From: CAZTZY01 sp964617765
Lineage (GTDB): Bacteria; Pseudomonadota; Gammaproteobacteria; Pseudomonadales; DT-91
NCBI GenBank assembly: GCA_964617765.1
Contig: CAZTZY010000002.1
Span: forward strand, 1 to 64,000
Length of the DNA stretch: 64,000 nucleotides
Direction of reading: 5' to 3'
Shown: positions 8,018-19,695 of the stretch, one piece after another
How positions within the stretch are numbered: position 1 is the first letter of the stretch
Layout of the letters: every line of letters starts with the position of its first letter
Notes under the pieces: model-generated
Databases searched by the model: none
The model's input: only the letters and a program-made list of their open reading frames with translations
What the model was told of the DNA's origin: nothing
Position numbers and translations under genes: made by a program

Positions 8018-8458
8018 TTATTCAGGTATTTCTTCAGGTGCTGCAGGTGCCACTGGAACTTCTGCCGGAGCAGCAACCTCAGGCTGAGGCGCAACTACCG
8101 CCGTTTGCGCTGCAACAGGTACCGGTACAGCCTTATTGTTCACTGACGCAGGAACTTCTTCATTGGCTACACCTGAATCATCCAGTGTCTGCTCAATAAT
8201 GACCTCTTCAGTATTCACCATACTTTTTTGTTTCGCGTAATAACCCAGACTCATGCTGGTAACAAAAAAGATCGTGGTCAATATGGCGGTGGCATGGGTT
8301 AAAAAGTTGCCGCCACCCTGGACTCCCAGCACAGTTTGAGAGGCTCCCGAGCCAAAGGATGCGCCCATATCAGCACCCTTGCCTTGTTGTAACAAAATTA
8401 AGCCCACCACTGAAATGGCAGACAATATATGAATGATTACGAGCAGTTGTTCTAGCAT
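8018..8458 (-). CDS. secG: Protein-export membrane protein SecG
   Basis: Auxiliary subunit of the SecYEG protein-conducting channel. Two transmembrane segments (about 2-22 and 52-72) flank the conserved loop LLQQGKGADMGASFGSGAS. The 146-residue length exceeds that of E. coli SecG because of a tail from about residue 80 that is rich in Ala, Pro, Val and Glu and looks disordered. The start lies three bases after the tpiA stop, and the tRNA-Leu follows by 12 bases, so tpiA-secG-tRNA probably form one transcript. Confidence 0.93.
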   Translation of the reverse strand: MLEQLLVIIHILSAISVVGLILLQQGKGADMGASFGSGASQTVLGVQGGGNFLTHATAILTTIFFVTSMSLGYYAKQKSMVNTEEVIIEQTLDDSGVANEEVPASVNNKAVPVPVAAQTAVVAPQPEVAAPAEVPVAPAAPEEIPE

Positions 8459-8461
8459 GCT

Positions 8462-9220
8462 TTACTCCGCTGCTTTGCAAATAACACTGAAGTCATCTGC
8501 ATTTAATGAGGCGCCGCCAACCAATGCACCATCGATATCTGCCATCATAAACAGGCTACTGGCATTGTCAGCTTTTACGCTACCACCATAAAGAAGCTGA
8601 ATGTTTTCAGCTATTTCTTTACTTAATTTACTGATTTCCTGGCGAATATGCGCATGTACTTCCTGCGCCTGCTCCGGGCTCGCCGTTTTGCCCGTGCCTA
8701 TTGCCCAAATGGGCTCATAAGCAATAACTGCATTTGAAAATGCAGTTATTCCAACTCTATTTATCACTGTTGTTAACTGGCTAGTGATAAAGTCCAGTGT
8801 TTCACTATGTTCACGTTGCTGCAGGTTTTCTCCCACACATAAAATCGGGATTAATCCTGCCAACTGCACCTGAATAAACTTTGTAGCAATAATTTCATCA
8901 GTTTCGCCATAAAATTGACGACGCTCTGAATGCCCGACAATGACATATTGAACCGCAAAATCAGCCAACATTTCAGCTGAAACTTCACCAGTAAACGGAC
9001 CTGATGTTGCTGATTCGGCACACACATTTTGCGCCCCCAAAACCAACTGACTATCCGTTATTTTGCGAAAAACATTATCTAGATAGATAGCTGGCGGGCA
9101 AATAACTACTTTAGCCTTTAAACCTTGATTTACCAGGGGTAACAATGCAGTCAATAATTTATCATTTGCAGATAAACTGCCGTGCATTTTCCAATTGCCG
9201 ATCACTAATGATTGACGCAT
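8462..9220 (-). CDS. tpiA: Triosephosphate isomerase
   Basis: Interconverts dihydroxyacetone phosphate and glyceraldehyde 3-phosphate in glycolysis and gluconeogenesis. The TIM-barrel catalytic residues are visible: the lysine in GNWKMHGS, the histidine in VGHSERRQFYGE, and the glutamate in AYEPIWAIGTGKTAS, whose end is the mobile loop 6. LYGGSVKADN and GALVGGASL form the phosphate site. The 252-residue length is normal. It is followed closely by secG and preceded, after about 120 bases, by glmM on the same strand. Confidence 0.96.
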   Translation of the reverse strand: MRQSLVIGNWKMHGSLSANDKLLTALLPLVNQGLKAKVVICPPAIYLDNVFRKITDSQLVLGAQNVCAESATSGPFTGEVSAEMLADFAVQYVIVGHSERRQFYGETDEIIATKFIQVQLAGLIPILCVGENLQQREHSETLDFITSQLTTVINRVGITAFSNAVIAYEPIWAIGTGKTASPEQAQEVHAHIRQEISKLSKEIAENIQLLYGGSVKADNASSLFMMADIDGALVGGASLNADDFSVICKAAE

Positions 9221-9337
9221 ATGGCCCCCAAAAAATGGTTGCCAATCTTACCTAAGAGCACTTCAACATACAAGCTTGAAGCCGAGACGAATTGGTTAAA
9301 AAATGAACAATAACTGGCTGTTTGGTGTAATAAAAAA

Positions 9338-10684
9338 TTAACTGCCTGCACGTTTTACCACCGCAGCCAATTTGCTCACCAACTGACCCACCAAATCTTC
9401 GTTATCGCCTTCAATCATTACCCTTACCAAAGGCTCAGTGCCGGATGGACGCAGCAGAACTCGCCCCCTCCCCTCAAGCATTCTTTCGGTTTCTATAATG
9501 GCATTGACCACATCCGCGTGCTCGCTAATCGCTTTTTTATCACTCACAGGCACATTTATCATTTGCATTGGAAATTTCTTCACGCCGCCCAATAACTCAC
9601 GCAAAGTTTTACCACTGGATTTAATGGCCTCAAGAGTTTTCAGGGCAGAAACAATACCATCGCCGGTAGTGGTGACATCCGCACAAATCAGATGGCCAGA
9701 TGACTCACCACCTAACAGCCAGCCATTGTCTTGCATCATACTTTTAACATGACGATCACCTACCGCAGCTCGTGAAAATTGCATTCCCAAGCCTTTAATA
9801 GCCAACTCTATTCCCATATTGGTCATTAATGTACCGACAACACCGGCGAAACCATGTGCTTCAGGATTACGCTGGGATGCTATGATATAAAGCAATTCAT
9901 CGCCATCCACCAAATCCCCTTGCGGATCAACAAAAAATACTCGATCACCATCACCATCGAATGCAATGCCCAAATCCGCCTTCACTTCAACAACTTTTTT
10001 CTGTAAAGCCTCCGGAGAAGTTGAACCAACACCATCATTTATATTCAAGCCGTTAGGCTCAACACCCATCGTAATAACATCAGCCTCGAGTTCGCGAAAT
10101 ACATCACCAGCAACGTGATAGGTGGCACCATTAGCACAATCAACCACAATACGTAATCCTTTCAAACTAAAACCAATAGGCACCGTACTTTTACAAAATT
10201 CAATATAACGGCCACCTGCATCTGCGATCCTGGTAACTTTACCTAGCTTGTCTGAACTTACTGTTGTAAACGGCATATTTAAATATGACTCTATAGCCTC
10301 CTCAACCTCATCATCGAGTTTGACTCCCATTGCAGAAAAAAACTTGATGCCATTATCATAATATGGATTATGGGAAGCACTGATAACAATTCCCGCCTGA
10401 GCATGAAAGGTCCGCGTCAAATAAGCAATGGCTGGCGTTGGCATAGGACCTAACAATTTTACATTAACGCCAGCAGCAACCAAACCCGCCTGCAATGCAG
10501 ACTCAAACATATAACCGGATATTCGCGTATCTTTACCAATTATGACTGTGTTATTTTGATCCGGATATTTCTCCGCAAAATAATGCCCAACTGCCCAACC
10601 TAACTTGATCACAAAATCAGGGGTAATAGGATATTCGCCGACAAGACCACGAATGCCATCTGTACCAAAATATTTTCTAGTCAT
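9338..10684 (-). CDS. glmM: Phosphoglucosamine mutase
   Basis: Converts glucosamine-6-phosphate to glucosamine-1-phosphate for UDP-GlcNAc, peptidoglycan and lipopolysaccharide synthesis. The active-site phosphoserine lies in [16 protein letters not shown], the Mg2+ loop is DGDGDR, the sugar-specificity loop is GGESSGHLI, and the C-terminal phosphate-binding loop is [12 protein letters not shown]. The 448-residue length is normal. Its start overlaps the folP stop by eight bases, so the two are translationally linked, as is common in this cluster. Confidence 0.96.
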   Translation of the reverse strand: MTRKYFGTDGIRGLVGEYPITPDFVIKLGWAVGHYFAEKYPDQNNTVIIGKDTRISGYMFESALQAGLVAAGVNVKLLGPMPTPAIAYLTRTFHAQAGIVISASHNPYYDNGIKFFSAMGVKLDDEVEEAIESYLNMPFTTVSSDKLGKVTRIADAGGRYIEFCKSTVPIGFSLKGLRIVVDCANGATYHVAGDVFRELEADVITMGVEPNGLNINDGVGSTSPEALQKKVVEVKADLGIAFDGDGDRVFFVDPQGDLVDGDELLYIIASQRNPEAHGFAGVVGTLMTNMGIELAIKGLGMQFSRAAVGDRHVKSMMQDNGWLLGGESSGHLICADVTTTGDGIVSALKTLEAIKSSGKTLRELLGGVKKFPMQMINVPVSDKKAISEHADVVNAIIETERMLEGRGRVLLRPSGTEPLVRVMIEGDNEDLVGQLVSKLAAVVKRAGS

Positions 10685-11522
10685 TTTTTACTCTCATCAT
10701 CGCTGATGCAATCTTAACTGCATCCACTGTTTCTTGTACATCGTGGGCACGTACAATCCAGGCACCCTGCTGAACAGCAATCATTGCCAAAGCAATACTA
10801 CCTGCCAATCGCTGATCAATCGGTTTATTGCCTAACAATTGGCTTACCATTGATTTTCTTGATAAACCTACTAACAATGGCACATCAAATTTTCTGAATC
10901 GCTGCATGCCCGTTAATAATTTTACATTGTGCTCGAGTGATTTTCCAAAACCAAAACCCGGGTCAACCAGTACATTTTCTCTTTTAATTCCTGCCGACAA
11001 ACAGACTGATATCCTTGCCGAAAAAAAATCAGAAATCTCTTCAAATATATCCCGGTACTCCGGTTTAACTTGCATATTGTCAGGCTGCCCCTGCATATGC
11101 ATCAAACAAACTGGCAATTGGCTTTGAGCTACCACATTGACTGCGCCATCACGCTGCAATGCCCGAACATCATTAATCAAGCCAATGCCATATTTGGCTG
11201 CCTCTGCCATAACTTCTGGAGAACTTGAATCTAACGATACAACAACATCATATTGGCTTATCGCCTCAATAACCGGCAAAACACGCTGCATCTCCTCATC
11301 AGCCGAAACAGGCTTTGCACCCGGCCTTGTTGACTCGCCACCAACATCAATAATGGTTGCACCTTGGGCAAGTACTCTCTCCACTTGCTGGCAACACAAT
11401 CCGACATCGAGTTTTTGGCCGGAAAAATATCTCCCGCCATCTGAAAATGAATCGGGCGTTACATTAAGGACAGCCATTACCTGCGGTGTATTTTTATCCA
11501 GCTCAAACAGCTTTTTTGCCAC
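10677..11522 (-). CDS. folP: Dihydropteroate synthase
   Basis: Condenses 6-hydroxymethyl-dihydropterin pyrophosphate with p-aminobenzoate in folate synthesis and is the sulfonamide target. Signature blocks are [16 protein letters not shown] (first loop), [11 protein letters not shown] (second loop), [21 protein letters not shown] and GLSRKSMV. The 281-residue length is typical. It follows ftsH after a terminator hairpin and overlaps glmM downstream. With only about 30 bases between that hairpin and the start codon, expression probably relies on read-through or on a promoter within ftsH. Confidence 0.95.
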   Translation of the reverse strand: MAKKLFELDKNTPQVMAVLNVTPDSFSDGGRYFSGQKLDVGLCCQQVERVLAQGATIIDVGGESTRPGAKPVSADEEMQRVLPVIEAISQYDVVVSLDSSSPEVMAEAAKYGIGLINDVRALQRDGAVNVVAQSQLPVCLMHMQGQPDNMQVKPEYRDIFEEISDFFSARISVCLSAGIKRENVLVDPGFGFGKSLEHNVKLLTGMQRFRKFDVPLLVGLSRKSMVSQLLGNKPIDQRLAGSIALAMIAVQQGAWIVRAHDVQETVDAVKIASAMMRVKND

Positions 11523-11552
11523 TCATGCCTCAAATAAATATTGTACTGTCTA

Positions 11553-11580
11553 AAAAAAATCGCCGCTTCAGCGGCGATAT
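11553..11580 (-). terminator. Terminator hairpin between ftsH and folP
   Basis: On the minus strand ATCGCCGC pairs with GCGGCGAT around a TGAA loop and is followed by eight T residues. It sits between the ftsH stop (11598) and the folP start (11522), so it may set a lower level for folP-glmM. Confidence 0.85.
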
Positions 11581-11597
11581 TTATCATTCAAACCCGT

Positions 11598-13493
11598 TTA
11601 GTGATGGGTTACAGGATCCATACCGGCATCACTATCGGGCTCTTCTTGTTTCTTCTCTGCCGATCCGGAAGATAAATCATCATCGTTTCCCCAGTTTTTT
11701 GGCGGCTGTACCGGCCTGCGATTCATCAGGTCATCTACTTGTGATGAATCAAGAGTCTCATATTCCATCAATGCATCTTTCATCGCATGCAAGATATCCA
11801 TATTTTCCTCCAGAAGCGTTTTAGCTCTTGTGTAACATTCATCAATAATACGGCGCATTTCACTATCGATAACGCCCGCGGAAGCGCCAGAATATTCATT
11901 TTTCCCAACTTCGTTTTCTCCGTACAATAATGGACCTAACTTATCGGTAAAACCCCATCTGGTCACCATTGCACGGACTAATCTCGTCGCATATTCAATA
12001 TCACTACTAGCACCTGTAGTTACCCCATCAACACCGTGTGTTAATTCTTCAGCTATTCTGCCGCCATAAGCTGAACATATTCTACCTATCAAATCACTTT
12101 TGGAATTGGAATGTTTATCTTCTTCTGGCAAATACATTGTCACACCCAATGCACGACCTCTTGGAATAATAGTAACTTTATGTATAGGATCATGCCCAGG
12201 CATTAACCAACCCACAATGGCATGACCTGCTTCGTGATAAGCGGTATTGATTTTTTCTTTTTCCGACATCACCATGGATTTTCGCTCAGAACCCATCATG
12301 ATTTTATCCCGAGCCTGCTCAAACTCAGCCATTCCGACCAATCTACGACTAGCCTTAGCAGCAAACAAGGCAGCCTCATTCACCAGATTCGCCAGTTCAG
12401 CACCGGAAAAACCCGGTGTCCCACGAGCAATAATACTTGGCTTCACATCATCCGCTAATGGAACTTTACGCATATGCACTTTAAGTATTTGTTCACGGCC
12501 TTTGATATCAGGCAAGCCTACATAAACCTGTCGATCAAACCGACCAGGACGCAACAAGGCTGTATCTAACACATCAGCACGGTTGGTTGCAGCAATAACA
12601 ATAACGCCATCATTGCCTTCAAATCCATCCATCTCCACCAATAGCTGATTAAGTGTTTGCTCACGCTCATCATGACCGCCACCCATGCCACTACCACGAT
12701 GACGACCTACGGCATCGATCTCATCTATAAATATAATACAGGGTGCCTGCTTTTTTGCAGTTTCGAACATATCGCGTACACGTGATGCACCAACCCCTAC
12801 AAACATCTCGACAAAGTCAGAACCTGAAATAGAGAAGAAGGGCACTTTGGCTTCACCAGCCACTGCTTTAGCCAATAACGTTTTACCTGTACCTGGAGGA
12901 CCAACCAATAATACCCCTCGAGGAATTTTGCCACCCAGACGCTGATACTTGCCAGGATCACGCAAGAAATCGACCATTTCCTGCACATCATCTTTAGCTT
13001 CATCGCAACCAGCAACATCCGCGAAAGTGGTTTTAATCTGGTCTTCAGCCATCAAGCGTGCCTTGCTTTTACCAAAGGCCATTGGACCACCTCGACCACC
13101 ACCGGCACCACCTTGCATCTGGCGCATAAAAAACATGAATACCGCAATAATAATAAGAATCGGGAAACTGGCGACCAACAACTGCATCCAGATACTTTGC
13201 TGTTTGGGTTCAACACCCTGAACAGACACATTATGTTCTAGCAAATCATTGATCAGCTGTGGATCTTCAATATAGGGGCGAACAGTCTTGAATGTGGAAC
13301 CATCCTGAAGAATGCCACGAATTTCAAGGCCTTCAATGTCAATGCTCTTGACGCTGTTATTCTGTACCGATTGCACGAACTGGCTGTAACTGACATTCGA
13401 ACTTTCAGTCTTCGGACTTAAATTCATAAACACAGTCAACAATACCGCTGCAATCACTAACCACAACAAGAGATTTTTTGCTAAATCGTTCAA
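11598..13493 (-). CDS. ftsH: ATP-dependent zinc metalloprotease FtsH
   Basis: Membrane-anchored AAA+ protease that degrades misfolded membrane proteins and regulators such as LpxC. Two N-terminal transmembrane segments (about 6-24 and 102-122) flank a periplasmic domain. Then come the AAA domain with Walker A GPPGTGKT, Walker [10 protein letters not shown] and the pore motif [13 protein letters not shown], and the zinc protease motif HEAGH. The 631-residue length is normal; the C-terminal 30 residues are acidic and probably disordered. It lies 60 bases downstream of rlmE on the same strand, the conserved rlmE-ftsH pairing. Confidence 0.97.
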   Translation of the reverse strand: MNDLAKNLLLWLVIAAVLLTVFMNLSPKTESSNVSYSQFVQSVQNNSVKSIDIEGLEIRGILQDGSTFKTVRPYIEDPQLINDLLEHNVSVQGVEPKQQSIWMQLLVASFPILIIIAVFMFFMRQMQGGAGGGRGGPMAFGKSKARLMAEDQIKTTFADVAGCDEAKDDVQEMVDFLRDPGKYQRLGGKIPRGVLLVGPPGTGKTLLAKAVAGEAKVPFFSISGSDFVEMFVGVGASRVRDMFETAKKQAPCIIFIDEIDAVGRHRGSGMGGGHDEREQTLNQLLVEMDGFEGNDGVIVIAATNRADVLDTALLRPGRFDRQVYVGLPDIKGREQILKVHMRKVPLADDVKPSIIARGTPGFSGAELANLVNEAALFAAKASRRLVGMAEFEQARDKIMMGSERKSMVMSEKEKINTAYHEAGHAIVGWLMPGHDPIHKVTIIPRGRALGVTMYLPEEDKHSNSKSDLIGRICSAYGGRIAEELTHGVDGVTTGASSDIEYATRLVRAMVTRWGFTDKLGPLLYGENEVGKNEYSGASAGVIDSEMRRIIDECYTRAKTLLEENMDILHAMKDALMEYETLDSSQVDDLMNRRPVQPPKNWGNDDDLSSGSAEKKQEEPDSDAGMDPVTHH

Positions 13494-13553
13494 AGAGGTA
13501 CCCTCGAAAATTGTTCATTTTTCTTCCAGACTCTCAAAAGTGAAAGCCGGAAC

Positions 13554-14174
13554 TTAACCTTTAAAACCTTTCGCCAGCAAATAGGTTTCTCGCGAACGTG
13601 CGCGCGAAGACGTAGGCTTGCGGGTAATGACCTGATTGAAATTATCACGCAATAAACCGTGTAATTCATCAAACCCTTCACCCTGAAATACTTTGGCAAG
13701 AAAATTTCCACCCGGCTTTAACACCTGTTTTGCCAGATCAACCGCCAACTCGACAAGATAAATAGCCTTAGGCTGATCAACATCCCTTACACCGCTCATA
13801 TTGGGGGCCATGTCAGAAATTACAAGGTCTACAAGGCGATTATCAACCGCATCAAGGATCTCCTTCAATACCGTTTCCTCGGTAAAATCACCCTCAATAA
13901 AGGTCACATTGGGCAACACATCCATCGGCAAAATATCGGATGCAATCATCACACCCTTTTCACCCACTATTTCACCGGCAACCTGCGACCAACCACCGGG
14001 AGCTGCCCCTAAATCGATAACCACCATACCAGATTTGAGGATTTTATCTTTTTCTTGTATTTCCAATAATTTAAAACAGGCACGTGAACGATAGCCTAGC
14101 TTTTGTGCCTCTTTTACATAATGATCATCAAAATGCTCATCCAGCCAACGCTGGCTACTTTTGGACCTTGCCAT
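13554..14174 (-). CDS. rlmE: 23S rRNA (uridine-2'-O-)-methyltransferase RlmE
   Basis: Heat-shock methyltransferase that modifies U2552 in the ribosomal A loop. The SAM motif is [16 protein letters not shown]; the catalytic K-D-K set can be seen in [20 protein letters not shown] and [12 protein letters not shown] chose ATG 14174 ([11 protein letters not shown]), giving 206 residues close to the E. coli length, with AAAGG upstream. A longer frame to 14330 would add about 52 unconserved residues and run into the divergent yhbY gene. It shares the short region 14175-14304 with yhbY as a divergent promoter region. Confidence 0.94.
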   Translation of the reverse strand: MARSKSSQRWLDEHFDDHYVKEAQKLGYRSRACFKLLEIQEKDKILKSGMVVIDLGAAPGGWSQVAGEIVGEKGVMIASDILPMDVLPNVTFIEGDFTEETVLKEILDAVDNRLVDLVISDMAPNMSGVRDVDQPKAIYLVELAVDLAKQVLKPGGNFLAKVFQGEGFDELHGLLRDNFNQVITRKPTSSRARSRETYLLAKGFKG

Positions 14175-14304
14175 AAGCCTTTTCTTTACACCTTCAAATA
14201 TCGATATTACTAACTGCTTAAGGCCAATCGGGAAACGTGCCATCGTGCCCAAAAGCCCCGAAATACTATACAATGCCTGCTTAATGAAATTAGGTAAAAC
14301 AACT

Positions 14305-14613
14305 ATGGCTTTACAACAGGCAAAAATCAAACAACTTCGTACTATCGGCCATCAACTTAAACCGATTGTCATTATCAGCGAAAATGGCTTATCCGACGGC
14401 GTCATTGCTGAATTAAACCGTGCGCTTAACGATCACGAACTCATTAAAGTTAAATTTGCCTATGAAGATCGCGATGCCAAAAATGCTGCCATTGCAGAAA
14501 CTGTGGCCATTACAAAAGCTGAGTTAGTGCAGGCCGTAGGCAAAGTAGCCTTACTCTATCGCCTGGCCAAACAAACCAACAAAAAACTCTCCAATCTGCA
14601 CCGACCGGTCTAG
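14305..14613 (+). CDS. yhbY: YhbY/CRM-domain RNA-binding protein, ribosome assembly factor
   Basis: Single CRM-domain protein of 102 residues that associates with pre-50S particles. The opening block [23 protein letters not shown] and the conserved KVKF followed by RDAKNA match the family, whose GxxG-type loop contacts RNA. I chose ATG 14305, with TAGG about 10 bases upstream; the same frame is open further upstream but overlaps divergent rlmE. It is convergent with greA, with a shared terminator hairpin between them. Confidence 0.93.
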   Translation: MALQQAKIKQLRTIGHQLKPIVIISENGLSDGVIAELNRALNDHELIKVKFAYEDRDAKNAAIAETVAITKAELVQAVGKVALLYRLAKQTNKKLSNLHRPV

Positions 14614-14614
14614 A

Positions 14615-14647
14615 CAAAAAAGGGAAGCAATATGCTTCCCTTTTTTA
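14615..14647. terminator. Bidirectional terminator between yhbY and greA
   Basis: A run of A residues and GGGAAGC pair with GCTTCCC and a run of T residues around an AATAT loop. The symmetric A/T flanks fit a terminator for both convergent genes. Confidence 0.92.
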
Positions 14648-14663
14648 TCACACAGGCTTTCAG

Positions 14664-15140
14664 TTAAATATGTTTAACTTCTTCAATCTCATATTCAACC
14701 TGGCCACTAGGCACTTTAATCACCACCTCATCACCCACTTCCTTGCCAATCAAACCACGAGCAATCGGTGAATTCACTGATATCATGTTTTTCTTAACAT
14801 CGGCCTCATCATCGCCAACAATTTTGTAAGTGATTTTTTGGTCGGTATTCATATTAATCAAGGTAACGGTAACACCAAAAATAACCTTATCACCCGCCGG
14901 TATCGTCGTAATATCTATAACGCGGGCGTTAGACAGCTTGCCTTCGATATCCTGGATGCGGCCTTCGCAAAAACCCTGTTGTTCACGCGCAGCATGATAT
15001 TCAGCATTTTCTTTCAAATCACCATGCTCGCGTGCTTCAGCAATCGCCGTAATAATACGCGGGCGATCTACTGTTTTTAACTGTTCTAACTCGGCGCGCA
15101 AACGACGCTCACCTTCTACTGTCATAGGAACCAGACTCAT
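14664..15140 (-). CDS. greA: Transcription elongation factor GreA
   Basis: Rescues backtracked RNA polymerase by stimulating cleavage of the RNA 3' end. The N-terminal coiled coil carries the acidic tip [12 protein letters not shown], and the C-terminal FKBP-like domain ends around [16 protein letters not shown]. The 158-residue length is standard. Its start codon overlaps the carB stop by four bases, so it forms the end of a carA-carB-greA operon. Confidence 0.96.
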   Translation of the reverse strand: MSLVPMTVEGERRLRAELEQLKTVDRPRIITAIAEAREHGDLKENAEYHAAREQQGFCEGRIQDIEGKLSNARVIDITTIPAGDKVIFGVTVTLINMNTDQKITYKIVGDDEADVKKNMISVNSPIARGLIGKEVGDEVVIKVPSGQVEYEIEEVKHI

Positions 15141-18100
15141 CTAACCACCTTCTTATGTATATCTTGTAAACGACGGACTTCACGCTCTTCACCATATTCA
15201 AGTGCCTTGCAGATTGCATCAGCACCAGCGAGTGTTGTGGTATAACAGACTTTTTTTGCTAAACCAGCACGACGAATTGACGAAGAATCCGCCGTTGCCT
15301 GACGACCTTCCGTGGTATTAACGATCAAGTCAATTTCACGATTCTTGATAAGATCAACTATATCGGGGCGACCTTCATTCACTTTATTGACGAGATCCAC
15401 TTTCAATCCCGCTTCTTTTAATACTTTGGCAGTGCCTGTCGTGGCAACAATCTGAAAACCAAAACCAATCAACTGCTTGGTCACATCAACCACACCGGCT
15501 TTATCGGCATCGCGCACACTGACAAACGCCTTACCCATGCGTTTGGGTAATGCTTCTCCTGCTCCGACCATCGCCTTGGAGAATGCCTCGCCAAATGTTT
15601 CACCCACACCCATCACTTCGCCCGTGGATTTCATTTCTGGACCAAGAATGGGATCAACACCCGGGAATTTGGCAAACGGAAAAACCGCTTCCTTGACATT
15701 AAAGTAAGGCGGCGTCACTTCTTTGGTAAAACCCTGATCAGCAAGACTAACACCAACCATACAACGAGCAGCTATCTTGGCCAGCGAAACTCCAATGCAT
15801 TTCGACACAAAAGGCACTGTACGCGAGGCACGCGGGTTAACCTCAATTACATAGATCTCGCCATCCTGCAAAGCCAACTGCACATTCATCAAACCCACCA
15901 CACCGAGCTCAATCGCCATGCGCTTCACTTGCTCACGCATCTTGTCCTGAATATCCGCAGGAATACTGTACGGTGGCAAACAGCAGGCTGAATCACCGGA
16001 ATGCACGCCCGCCTGTTCAATGTGTTGCATGATGGCACCAATCACCACTTCCTTGCCATCAGATACCGCATCCACATCCATTTCTATCGCAGCATTCAAA
16101 AAGTGATCGAGCAATACAGGCGAATCATTGGAAACGCGTACGGCTTCGCGCATATAACGCTTTAGCTCTTCTTCTTTATAAACGATTTCCATCGCCCGGC
16201 CACCCAACACATAGGAAGGGCGCACCACCAATGGATAACCAATTTTCGCCGCCGCTTCCAGCGCCGCTTCAGTAGAACGCACAGTAGCATTTGGCGGTTG
16301 TTTTAAATGCAAACGCTCGATCATTTGCTGGAAACGCTCGCGGTCTTCGGCACGATCAATCGCCTCTGGCGTAGTGCCAATAATCGGCACACCGGCGGCT
16401 TCGAGTTCACGCGCCAGTTTCAATGGCGTTTGGCCTCCAAACTGCACAATAACTCCTTTTGGCTTTTCAAGATCAACAATCGCCAATACATCTTCAAGGG
16501 TCACCGGCTCAAAATACAAACGGTCCGATGTATCATAATCCGTAGAAACCGTCTCGGGATTACAGTTTACCATGATGGTTTCATAACCATCCTCACGCAT
16601 CGCAAGCACCGCATGGACACAACAATAGTCAAATTCAATGCCCTGACCAATACGATTGGGTCCGCCACCTAACACAAGAATTTTATCGCGATTCGATGGA
16701 TTCGCCTCGCACTCTTCTTCATAGGTTGAATACATATAAGCGGTCGAAGAAGCAAACTCGGCAGCACAAGTATCAACACGCTTGTACACAGGCTTAACCC
16801 CCAAAGCGATCCTTTGCTTGCGGAAGGTTTTTTCACTCACCGCTAGCAAACTCGATAATCGCGCATCAGAAAACCCCTTGCGCTTCAGGCGATAAATGTC
16901 ATCTTTCGATAATTCTGATAAAGCCCTGTCTTTTAGCACTTCTTCTGACTTGATAATGTCTTCAATTTGCACCAAAAACCATTTATCGATTTTGGTATGC
17001 TGGTAAATTTCTTCAACGCTCATACCGATACGGAAAGCATCACCGATATACCAGATACGATCAGAGCCAACATTGCGCAATTCACTGATGATTTTGTCTT
17101 TAACATCGCTATCAGCCATATCGGCAATCGGGTCAAACCCACACACACCTACTTCCAGGCCGCGCAAGGCTTTTTGCAACGATTCCTGGAAAGTACGGCC
17201 AATGGCCATCACTTCACCTACCGATTTCATCTGCGTACTCAAACGATTTTCAGCTGCAGCGAATTTTTCAAAAGTAAAGCGTGGAATTTTCGTTACCACA
17301 TAATCAATGGCAGGCTCGAACGATGCCGGCGTTACACCACCGGTAATATCGTTAGCCAATTCATCCAGGGTATAACCAATAGCGAGCTTGGCAGCCACCT
17401 TGGCAATCGGGAAGCCTGTTGCCTTGGATGCCAGTGCTGATGAACGCGAAACACGCGGATTCATTTCAATGACTACAATACGGCCATCTTCCGGATTCAT
17501 ACCAAACTGTACATTCGAACCACCGGTTTCAACACCGATTTCACGCAGTATGGCGCAAGAAGCATTACGCAGAATTTGATATTCTTTATCCGTTAATGTT
17601 TGCGCCGGAGCCACGGTAATCGAATCACCGGTATGTACACCCATCGGGTCGAAGTTTTCGATAGCGCAAATGATAATGCAGTTATCATTTTTATCGCGCA
17701 CCACTTCCATTTCATATTCTTTCCAGCCAATCAACGATTCATCTATCAATAATTCACTTGTCGGGGAAAGATCTAAACCACGGGTACAGATTTCTTCATA
17801 TTCATCCAGGTTATAGGCAATACCACCCCCTGAACCACCCATGGTAAATGAAGGGCGAATAATGCAAGGAAAGCCGATCTGGTCCTTTACCTGCAAGGCT
17901 TCTTCAAGGCTGTGTACAATGACAGAACGCGGAGTTTCAAGGCCGATACGCTTCATCGCCTTGTCAAACAACTGGCGGTCTTCAGCCATATCAATGGCTT
18001 CTTTGGTAGCGCCAATCATTTGCACACCGAATTTCGCCAATATGCCTTCACGATCCAGGTCTAACGCACAATTCAAGGCGGTCTGGCCACCCATGGTTGG

Positions 18101-18361
18101 AAGCAAAACATCCGGACGTTCTTTTTCAATGATCCTGGCAACTGTTTTCCAGGTCACAGGCTCAATGTAGGTAGCATCGGCCATGGAAGGATCAGTCATG
18201 ATGGTTGCAGGATTTGAGTTCACCAGTATAACGCGGTAACCCTCTTCCTTTAAGGCTTTACAGGCTTGCGCGCCAGAGTAATCAAACTCACACGCCTGAC
18301 CTATCACAATCGGGCCTGCACCCAGAATTAACACTGACTTTATATCGGTTCTTTTTGGCAT
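15137..18361 (-). CDS. carB: Carbamoyl-phosphate synthase large subunit
   Basis: Makes carbamoyl phosphate for pyrimidine and arginine synthesis from ammonia delivered by CarA, bicarbonate and two ATP. The duplicated ATP-grasp layout is visible: [19 protein letters not shown] opens the first half and [18 protein letters not shown] the second. [18 protein letters not shown] and [18 protein letters not shown] are the paired metal-binding blocks, and a C-terminal allosteric domain follows (about 940-1074). At 1074 residues it is full length. It lies 49 bases after carA and overlaps greA. Confidence 0.97.
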   Translation of the reverse strand: MPKRTDIKSVLILGAGPIVIGQACEFDYSGAQACKALKEEGYRVILVNSNPATIMTDPSMADATYIEPVTWKTVARIIEKERPDVLLPTMGGQTALNCALDLDREGILAKFGVQMIGATKEAIDMAEDRQLFDKAMKRIGLETPRSVIVHSLEEALQVKDQIGFPCIIRPSFTMGGSGGGIAYNLDEYEEICTRGLDLSPTSELLIDESLIGWKEYEMEVVRDKNDNCIIICAIENFDPMGVHTGDSITVAPAQTLTDKEYQILRNASCAILREIGVETGGSNVQFGMNPEDGRIVVIEMNPRVSRSSALASKATGFPIAKVAAKLAIGYTLDELANDITGGVTPASFEPAIDYVVTKIPRFTFEKFAAAENRLSTQMKSVGEVMAIGRTFQESLQKALRGLEVGVCGFDPIADMADSDVKDKIISELRNVGSDRIWYIGDAFRIGMSVEEIYQHTKIDKWFLVQIEDIIKSEEVLKDRALSELSKDDIYRLKRKGFSDARLSSLLAVSEKTFRKQRIALGVKPVYKRVDTCAAEFASSTAYMYSTYEEECEANPSNRDKILVLGGGPNRIGQGIEFDYCCVHAVLAMREDGYETIMVNCNPETVSTDYDTSDRLYFEPVTLEDVLAIVDLEKPKGVIVQFGGQTPLKLARELEAAGVPIIGTTPEAIDRAEDRERFQQMIERLHLKQPPNATVRSTEAALEAAAKIGYPLVVRPSYVLGGRAMEIVYKEEELKRYMREAVRVSNDSPVLLDHFLNAAIEMDVDAVSDGKEVVIGAIMQHIEQAGVHSGDSACCLPPYSIPADIQDKMREQVKRMAIELGVVGLMNVQLALQDGEIYVIEVNPRASRTVPFVSKCIGVSLAKIAARCMVGVSLADQGFTKEVTPPYFNVKEAVFPFAKFPGVDPILGPEMKSTGEVMGVGETFGEAFSKAMVGAGEALPKRMGKAFVSVRDADKAGVVDVTKQLIGFGFQIVATTGTAKVLKEAGLKVDLVNKVNEGRPDIVDLIKNREIDLIVNTTEGRQATADSSSIRRAGLAKKVCYTTTLAGADAICKALEYGEEREVRRLQDIHKKVVR

Positions 18362-18410
18362 AATTCTTAAAGCTTCTGTTAGGTGTTTCGATAATTCTTT
18401 TTAATAAGGT

Positions 18411-19556
18411 TTAACGTGCTTTCATCAAATCAATAAAGTGATCGAACAAGGGAGCCACATCGTGCGGCCCAGGGCACGCCTCAGGATGCCCCTGAAAACT
18501 GAATGCCGGTTTATCAGTACGATGAATACCTTGTAACGAGCCATCAAATAAAGAACGATGCGTCGCCTTCAAATTAGCGGGCAAGGTTTTTTCATTCACC
18601 GCAAAACCATGGTTCTGGCTGGTGATCATCACTACCTTACTCTCGATATCCTGAACAGGATGATTCGCCCCATGATGGCCGAATTTCATTTTTTCAGTTT
18701 GCGCGCCCGAAGCCAGCGCCAACAACTGATGGCCCAGACAAATACCAAATACCGGAATATCAGTGTCGAGAATGGCCTTGATGGCGGCAATGGCATAATC
18801 ACAAGGACCCGGATCCCCAGGACCATTGGATAAAAACACGCCATCAGGCTTTAACGCCAGCACATCGGCAGCCGAGGTTTGCGCCGGCACTACCGTTAAC
18901 CTGCAACCACGCTCAACCAGCATGCGTAAAATATTGCGCTTAACACCATAATCGTAAGCCACCACATGAAACTGGAAATCCTTCACTTCATGATGGCCAT
19001 TGCCCAACTCCCACACGCCTTCAGTCCAGCTATAAGGTTTTTTCACCGTCACTTCTTTGGCCAGGTCCATGCCCGCTAAACCGGCAAAACTTTTCGCCTT
19101 CGCGATAGCAGCCGCTTCATCAATGGCAGATCCCGCCACGATACAACCGCTCTGTGCACCTTTATCACGCAAAATTCGGGTCAAGCGGCGCGTATCGATA
19201 TCGGCAATGGCCACAATTTTGTGGACTTTCAGGTAATCGGTTAATGTTTGCTCCTCACGAAAGCTGCTGGAAGCCAGAGGTAAATCGCGAATAACCAGTC
19301 CTGCAACCCAGACACTGTCTGATTCCTCATCCTCTTTATTCACACCGGTATTACCGATATGCGGATAAGTGAGCGTCACAATCTGTTGAGAATAAGAGGG
19401 ATCTGTCAGAATTTCTTGATAGCCCGTCATGGCTGTATTGAATACCACTTCCCCAATCGAGCTGCCCTCAGCACCAATAGAGATTCCGCGAAATACACTG
19501 CCGTCAGCGAGTGCGAGTATGGCTGGAACTGTCAAGAAAGCCTCCCCGTAAGACAT
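18411..19556 (-). CDS. carA: Carbamoyl-phosphate synthase small subunit
   Basis: Glutamine amidotransferase subunit that hydrolyses glutamine and channels ammonia to CarB. The N-terminal domain has the characteristic [21 protein letters not shown]. The class I amidotransferase domain shows FLSNGPGDP, the nucleophile in GICLGHQ, and [13 protein letters not shown] with the catalytic histidine and acid. The 381 residues are typical. In many relatives dapB lies directly upstream; here instead a terminator and a small frameshifted gene are found. Confidence 0.97.
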   Translation of the reverse strand: MSYGEAFLTVPAILALADGSVFRGISIGAEGSSIGEVVFNTAMTGYQEILTDPSYSQQIVTLTYPHIGNTGVNKEDEESDSVWVAGLVIRDLPLASSSFREEQTLTDYLKVHKIVAIADIDTRRLTRILRDKGAQSGCIVAGSAIDEAAAIAKAKSFAGLAGMDLAKEVTVKKPYSWTEGVWELGNGHHEVKDFQFHVVAYDYGVKRNILRMLVERGCRLTVVPAQTSAADVLALKPDGVFLSNGPGDPGPCDYAIAAIKAILDTDIPVFGICLGHQLLALASGAQTEKMKFGHHGANHPVQDIESKVVMITSQNHGFAVNEKTLPANLKATHRSLFDGSLQGIHRTDKPAFSFQGHPEACPGPHDVAPLFDHFIDLMKAR

Positions 19557-19610
19557 TGAAATAATTGAATAAAATCAGCAAAATGGACAATAAGATAAAA
19601 TCGCGATATC

Positions 19611-19650
19611 GAAAAAAAGCGAGAGAAGTAAAACTTGCTCTCGCTTTTAT
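19611..19650 (-). terminator. Terminator upstream of carA
   Basis: On the minus strand AAAGCGAGAG pairs with CTCTCGCTTT around a 12-base loop whose AAG/CTT ends extend the stem, and runs into a T tract. It would end transcripts coming from ychJ and the small gene downstream of it, leaving the carA promoter in about 55 bases (19557-19611). Confidence 0.85.
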
Positions 19651-19695
19651 GGAATTCGTTATCTCATTGCCTGAACCTAACATTGCGTTAGGCGG

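Noticed and set aside
11137..11553. Plus-strand open frame opposite folP
   Set aside because: Shadow of a strongly conserved gene on the other strand, with no coding signature of its own; the same applies to the long plus-strand frames opposite carB.
13554..14330. Long form of RlmE with 52 additional N-terminal residues
   Set aside because: The extra residues are not conserved and overlap the divergent yhbY start; ATG 14174 gives the family length and has a ribosome site.
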